Part shown: in pieces, positions 7,044-9,601 of the stretch | Numbering within the stretch: position 1 is the first letter of the stretch | Layout of the letters: every line of letters begins with the position of its first letter | Assembly: GCA_903842855.1 (NCBI GenBank) | Contig: CAIMNT010000080.1 | Location: forward strand, 1 to 9,601 | DNA: 9,601 nt | From: an uncultured Actinomycetes bacterium | GTDB lineage: Bacteria > Actinomycetota > Actinomycetes > Nanopelagicales > Nanopelagicaceae | Reading direction: 5' to 3' | Program-made: the position numbers and the translations under genes | The notes under the pieces: model-generated | Told to the model about the DNA's origin: nothing | The model's database searches: none | What the model saw: the letters and a program-made list of their open reading frames with translations, nothing else

Positions 7044-7723
7044 TGCAATTCATCAACTTATTGCGGCCCCATCGAACTGTTCCTAAGACAAGTTGGACCG
7101 CTCCCAACCAATGGTCTTTATCTCCAATGCGGCTGTTCATTCTCGCCTTTGGCCTCTCCATCTTTGGTTTTGGGGAGGCGCTACTTATTCAATCCACCCT
7201 GGGAAATACTCCTTGGACTGTCTTATCTCAGGGGCTTAGTCGCCACACTCCGCTCTCGCTGGGCTGGTCGACCTTCTTTATCAGCATCGTGGTTCTGCTT
7301 GGTTGGATTCCTCTCAAGCAGAAACCCGGCTTTGGGACTCTGGCAAATATTGTGATTATCGCCTTTATGCTCCAAATGGGTACCGACATCTTTCCAATTG
7401 AGCACCACACTCTCTGGATTCGCTTCGCTTATGTCTTTGGTGGAATCGCACTTATTGGCTGCGGATCGGCCTTCTACATCACCTGCGGGCTCGGACCTGG
7501 TCCCCGAGATGGATTAATGACTGGCCTGCATAGAGTTACTGGAATCCGTGTCGGTCGAGTCCGCTTGGTGCTTGAAATTATTGTATTTAGCGTGGGATGG
7601 GCTTGCGGCGGACGCGTTGGAATTGGAACTCTCTGCTTCGCTCTCTTTATTGGAAATTCTGTTGCAATATGGTTAGGACTTGTTCGCCATCTTGAAAATA
7701 GCATCGAGCATCGCAGGAGTTAA
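7043..7723 (+). CDS. YczE/YitT-type integral membrane protein
   Basis: Polytopic membrane protein of 226 residues resembling the YczE/YyaS/YitT group. After a polar N-terminus of about 28 residues there are roughly five or six hydrophobic segments, around 30-50, 74-90, 100-116, 126-149, 175-189 and 194-213. Typical landmarks are GNTPWTVLSQGL (54-65) and GLGPGPRDGLM (149-159), followed by a basic loop and a WACGG turn. The function of this group is not established; transport has been suggested from its topology. Its ATG shares a base with the stop of the aminotransferase (TAATG) and there is no Shine-Dalgarno, so translation is probably coupled. Its last 51 bases lie opposite the 3' end of the uracil-DNA glycosylase gene. 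Confidence 0.82.
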   Translation: MQFINLLRPHRTVPKTSWTAPNQWSLSPMRLFILAFGLSIFGFGEALLIQSTLGNTPWTVLSQGLSRHTPLSLGWSTFFISIVVLLGWIPLKQKPGFGTLANIVIIAFMLQMGTDIFPIEHHTLWIRFAYVFGGIALIGCGSAFYITCGLGPGPRDGLMTGLHRVTGIRVGRVRLVLEIIVFSVGWACGGRVGIGTLCFALFIGNSVAIWLGLVRHLENSIEHRRS

Positions 7724-8371
7724 TTTTTTAGTAAATGTATTTTGTTGGCTGGGGTGATAACTACCTATCACCTTTATTGTCGCACCATTGGGTGAAGTAG
7801 TTACAAGAGTTGCGCCGTGACCAAACTTCGGACGAGGAGTTGGGATCTGAAAATCCATCTGTGAAAGCTGTGAAATAAGTCCTGTCCAGGCAAAATTTCC
7901 AAGAGCCACAAAGGTCTTAACAGTAGGTAGCAACAGCTCAATCTCATTGGCCATAAATGGCGCACACGTGGCTTTCTCTTCCGTTGTAGGTTTATTGTCG
8001 GGCGGAGCGCATCTGACCGCACATAAAATTCTAGTTCGGTATAACTCTTGCCCATCCTTGCGGGATTCACTTATAGGGAGTTTGGCAAGGCCACAGCGGT
8101 AGAGAGAGGAAAAGAGAAAATCACCGGAGCTATCCCCCGTAAATATCCGGCCGGTTCTGTTAGCTCCATGTGCTCCTGGCGCTAACCCAACGATCACGAT
8201 TTCGGCTTTTGGATCTCCAAAACCGGTAACCGGTTTACCCCAGTAGTCATGATCTGCGTAGGACTTCCGCTTAGTGAGAGCCACTTCCTCGCGCCACTCA
8301 ACCAGACGTGGACATAAGGTGCATTGGGTGATCGCTTTATCAAGTGCGGCGATCGATTTATAGGTCGGCAA
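7673..8371 (-). CDS. udgB: Uracil-DNA glycosylase, family 5 (UdgB type)
   Basis: DNA-repair glycosylase that removes uracil, and in this family other deaminated bases, from DNA. The 232-residue protein has the family 5 motif A GLAPGAHGANRTGR (62-75), in which the residue used for water activation in families 1 and 4 is not acidic, and motif B GSYHPSQQNTFT (203-214) with H206. Cysteines C17 and C20 (CTLCPRL) with C121 and C136 give the C-x2-C ... C-x14-C pattern that binds a 4Fe-4S cluster. The start is uncertain: TTG at 8371 gives the usual N-terminus and a 14-base overlap with ppx, while TTG at 8416 would add 15 unconserved residues read from ppx. Neither has a convincing Shine-Dalgarno at ideal spacing, so coupling to ppx translation is likely. 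The 3' end overlaps the convergent membrane-protein gene. Confidence 0.9.
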   Translation of the reverse strand: MPTYKSIAALDKAITQCTLCPRLVEWREEVALTKRKSYADHDYWGKPVTGFGDPKAEIVIVGLAPGAHGANRTGRIFTGDSSGDFLFSSLYRCGLAKLPISESRKDGQELYRTRILCAVRCAPPDNKPTTEEKATCAPFMANEIELLLPTVKTFVALGNFAWTGLISQLSQMDFQIPTPRPKFGHGATLVTTSPNGATIKVIGSYHPSQQNTFTKKLTPAMLDAIFKMANKS

Positions 8372-9272
8372 GGCCCCAGGCGATTCCGTCGAGAATGTCG
8401 GATTCAGATGCCACAAACTCTTGCGCCCCCGTGAGCGTCATGACGCGAGAGAGCACCAATGCTCCTGAGGTAATTACATCTACTCTGCCTGGATGCATAT
8501 ATCCCAAGGCGGCAATCTCATCGCGTGTCATAGATGCAAACATATCCGCAACTTCATGCACCTTTGATGCGGAGATTCGCGAAAGATGTATCGAGTATCG
8601 ATCATATTCAAGGAGTCCTAGAGCTGCCGCTGCGACAGTAGTTGCGGTTCCCGCAACAGCAATTAAGGTCTGTGCTGCGGTGAAATCAACGAACTCTCCC
8701 GCCTCGGAGATGGCGGCATCAATATCTTTGGAAGCGGCGGCCAGTTGGGCTGAAGTAGGTGGCTGGTGATTCAGGTGTCGCTCCGACATACGCACACAGC
8801 CGATGTTCACTGATCGAGCGCTTTCTACGGATCGTTCACCTAAAACAAATTCGGTTGATCCTCCACCAATGTCAACTACCAAGAAGGGTGCGAGCTCTTG
8901 ACCTAACTCTTTTGTAGCGCCGAGAAAGGAGAGCGCTGCTTCTTCAGCTCCCGGGATAACCTCTGGGGCAACTCCCAAAATATTTTCAACTCCGCCAATA
9001 AAGAGATCTCTATTTGTCGCATCTCTCGTAGCGCTCGTCGCGCAAAAACGAAGCCGTTCAACGCCCTTTGCTCGAAGTACCGCCGCATATTCCCTTGTGA
9101 CATTTAGGGTGCGTTCAATTGCTTCAGGTGCAAATGCTTTATTTTTATCAACGCCTTGGCCAAGTCTGACAACCTGCATATCGCGATGCACTTCGCGAAA
9201 ATTATCACCATCGATATCTGCAATTAAAAGTCGTAGGGAGTTTGTACCGCAATCAATGGCTGCTACTCGCAT
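8358..9272 (-). CDS. ppx: Ppx/GppA family phosphatase (exopolyphosphatase)
   Basis: Member of the Ppx/GppA family, which removes terminal phosphate from polyphosphate or hydrolyses pppGpp. The 304-residue protein is the short actinobacterial form with only the ASKHA-fold phosphatase domains and no C-terminal HD-like domain. Visible are the phosphate-1 loop AIDCGTNSLRLL (5-16), CATSATRDATN (77-87), the catalytic glutamate region PGAEEAALSFLGA (E110/E111), the second loop VVDIGGGSTEFVLG (132-145) and GTATTVAAAALGL further on. ATG at 9272 is chosen because GGAAGG (9280-9285 on the minus strand) lies 7 bases upstream and the family begins with MRVAAIDCGTNS; a longer in-frame start at 9290 adds six residues inside DUF501. 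It overlaps the DUF501 stop by 10 bases. Polyphosphatase and pppGpp hydrolase activity cannot be told apart here. Confidence 0.93.
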   Translation of the reverse strand: MRVAAIDCGTNSLRLLIADIDGDNFREVHRDMQVVRLGQGVDKNKAFAPEAIERTLNVTREYAAVLRAKGVERLRFCATSATRDATNRDLFIGGVENILGVAPEVIPGAEEAALSFLGATKELGQELAPFLVVDIGGGSTEFVLGERSVESARSVNIGCVRMSERHLNHQPPTSAQLAAASKDIDAAISEAGEFVDFTAAQTLIAVAGTATTVAAAALGLLEYDRYSIHLSRISASKVHEVADMFASMTRDEIAALGYMHPGRVDVITSGALVLSRVMTLTGAQEFVASESDILDGIAWGLADL

Positions 9273-9601
9273 GGGTTTGCCTTCCACCACTCTGGAAGTG
9301 CCGCCAGTGCCTCATCCCCAAGTGGGTTTACTCCAGGGCCGGCTCCCAACGAGTGTGCGACGAGGGAGTGCAAGCATTTGACGCGATCAGGCATTCCGCC
9401 AGCGGTAATTCCATCAACTTCAGGAACATCCATGCCTAGTGCGGCGCGTGCTGCCAAGTAGTCATCGTGAGCTGCGTGATATTCGCCGGCTAGCACTGGA
9501 TCTAATTCAAGTCTGTTCTGCATATCAGCCATCAATCCAGAACTCTCGAGCGTTGAAATAGCGCCGGTTAATCGAGGACAGGTGGCGTAATAGAAAGTTG
9601 G
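9263..9601 (-). CDS. DUF501 domain-containing protein (5' partial)
   Basis: C-terminal 112 residues of a DUF501 protein; its N-terminus lies beyond the right edge. The frame is open to the last base and begins in PTFYYATCPRL, a hallmark segment of the family, with further landmarks STLESSGLMADMQNRL, GITAGGMPDRVKCLH, GPGVNPLGDEAL and a terminal PEWW. The function is unknown, although the family is conserved through Actinobacteria next to ppx, and in M. tuberculosis it follows eno and an ftsB-like gene. I therefore expect ftsB/divIC-like and eno genes just outside this window on the right. The stop overlaps the ppx start by 10 bases. A shorter reading from 9535 begins inside conserved sequence and is not the true start. 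Confidence 0.93.
   Translation of the reverse strand, partial: PTFYYATCPRLTGAISTLESSGLMADMQNRLELDPVLAGEYHAAHDDYLAARAALGMDVPEVDGITAGGMPDRVKCLHSLVAHSLGAGPGVNPLGDEALAALPEWWKANPCE

Noticed and set aside
8344..8769. 141-codon open frame on the plus strand
   Set aside because: Antisense to ppx and rich in Ala/Ser as expected for a shadow; no recognisable family.
1..9601. Mobile elements, CRISPR arrays, tRNA or rRNA genes
   Set aside because: Reading both strands showed no transposase motifs, spaced direct repeats, or RNA-gene sequence; nearly all of the window is protein-coding.

Overview
This window looks like part of a compact actinobacterial chromosome (Actinomycetota). The strongest pointer is the gene pair at the right edge, a DUF501 protein overlapping a short Ppx/GppA phosphatase. 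This pair is a conserved actinobacterial neighbour set: in Mycobacterium tuberculosis it follows eno and an ftsB-like gene. Other pointers are a family 5 (UdgB-type) uracil-DNA glycosylase and a TANNNT box placed as for leaderless transcription. Gene packing is very tight, with most same-strand neighbours overlapping by 1-14 bases. Base composition is close to balanced, not GC-rich. Together this suggests a streamlined lineage, perhaps freshwater Nanopelagicales-like, but that placement is inference.

Left and centre (1-5295, + strand) form one operon of five genes that probably began further left. It holds two ATP-binding proteins of an Opp/Dpp-type peptide ABC importer (the first lacks its N-terminal part), a metal-dependent amidohydrolase, a fusion of an aldo/keto reductase with a RidA-like domain, and a second, paralogous aldo/keto reductase. 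Junctions overlap or are separated by only 9 bases, and Shine-Dalgarno sequences lie inside the preceding gene, so translation is probably coupled.

Next comes a small TIGR04076-family gene on the opposite strand (5292-5597), then a short divergent promoter region (5598-5684). From there a class III PLP aminotransferase (5685-7043) and a YczE/YitT-type membrane protein (7043-7723) read rightwards, linked by a TAATG overlap. The aminotransferase appears to be transcribed without a leader.

The right part (7673-9601, - strand) is housekeeping: DUF501, then ppx, then udgB, each overlapping the next. The 3' end of udgB runs 51 bases into the 3' end of the YczE-like gene.

Inferred logic of 1-7723: a peptide-like or amide-containing compound is imported, hydrolysed by the amidohydrolase, and the products are processed by two NADPH reductases, a Rid-type imine/enamine domain and a transaminase. 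The YczE-like protein may act in transport. The substrate cannot be read from the sequence, and I know of no characterised pathway with exactly this gene set.
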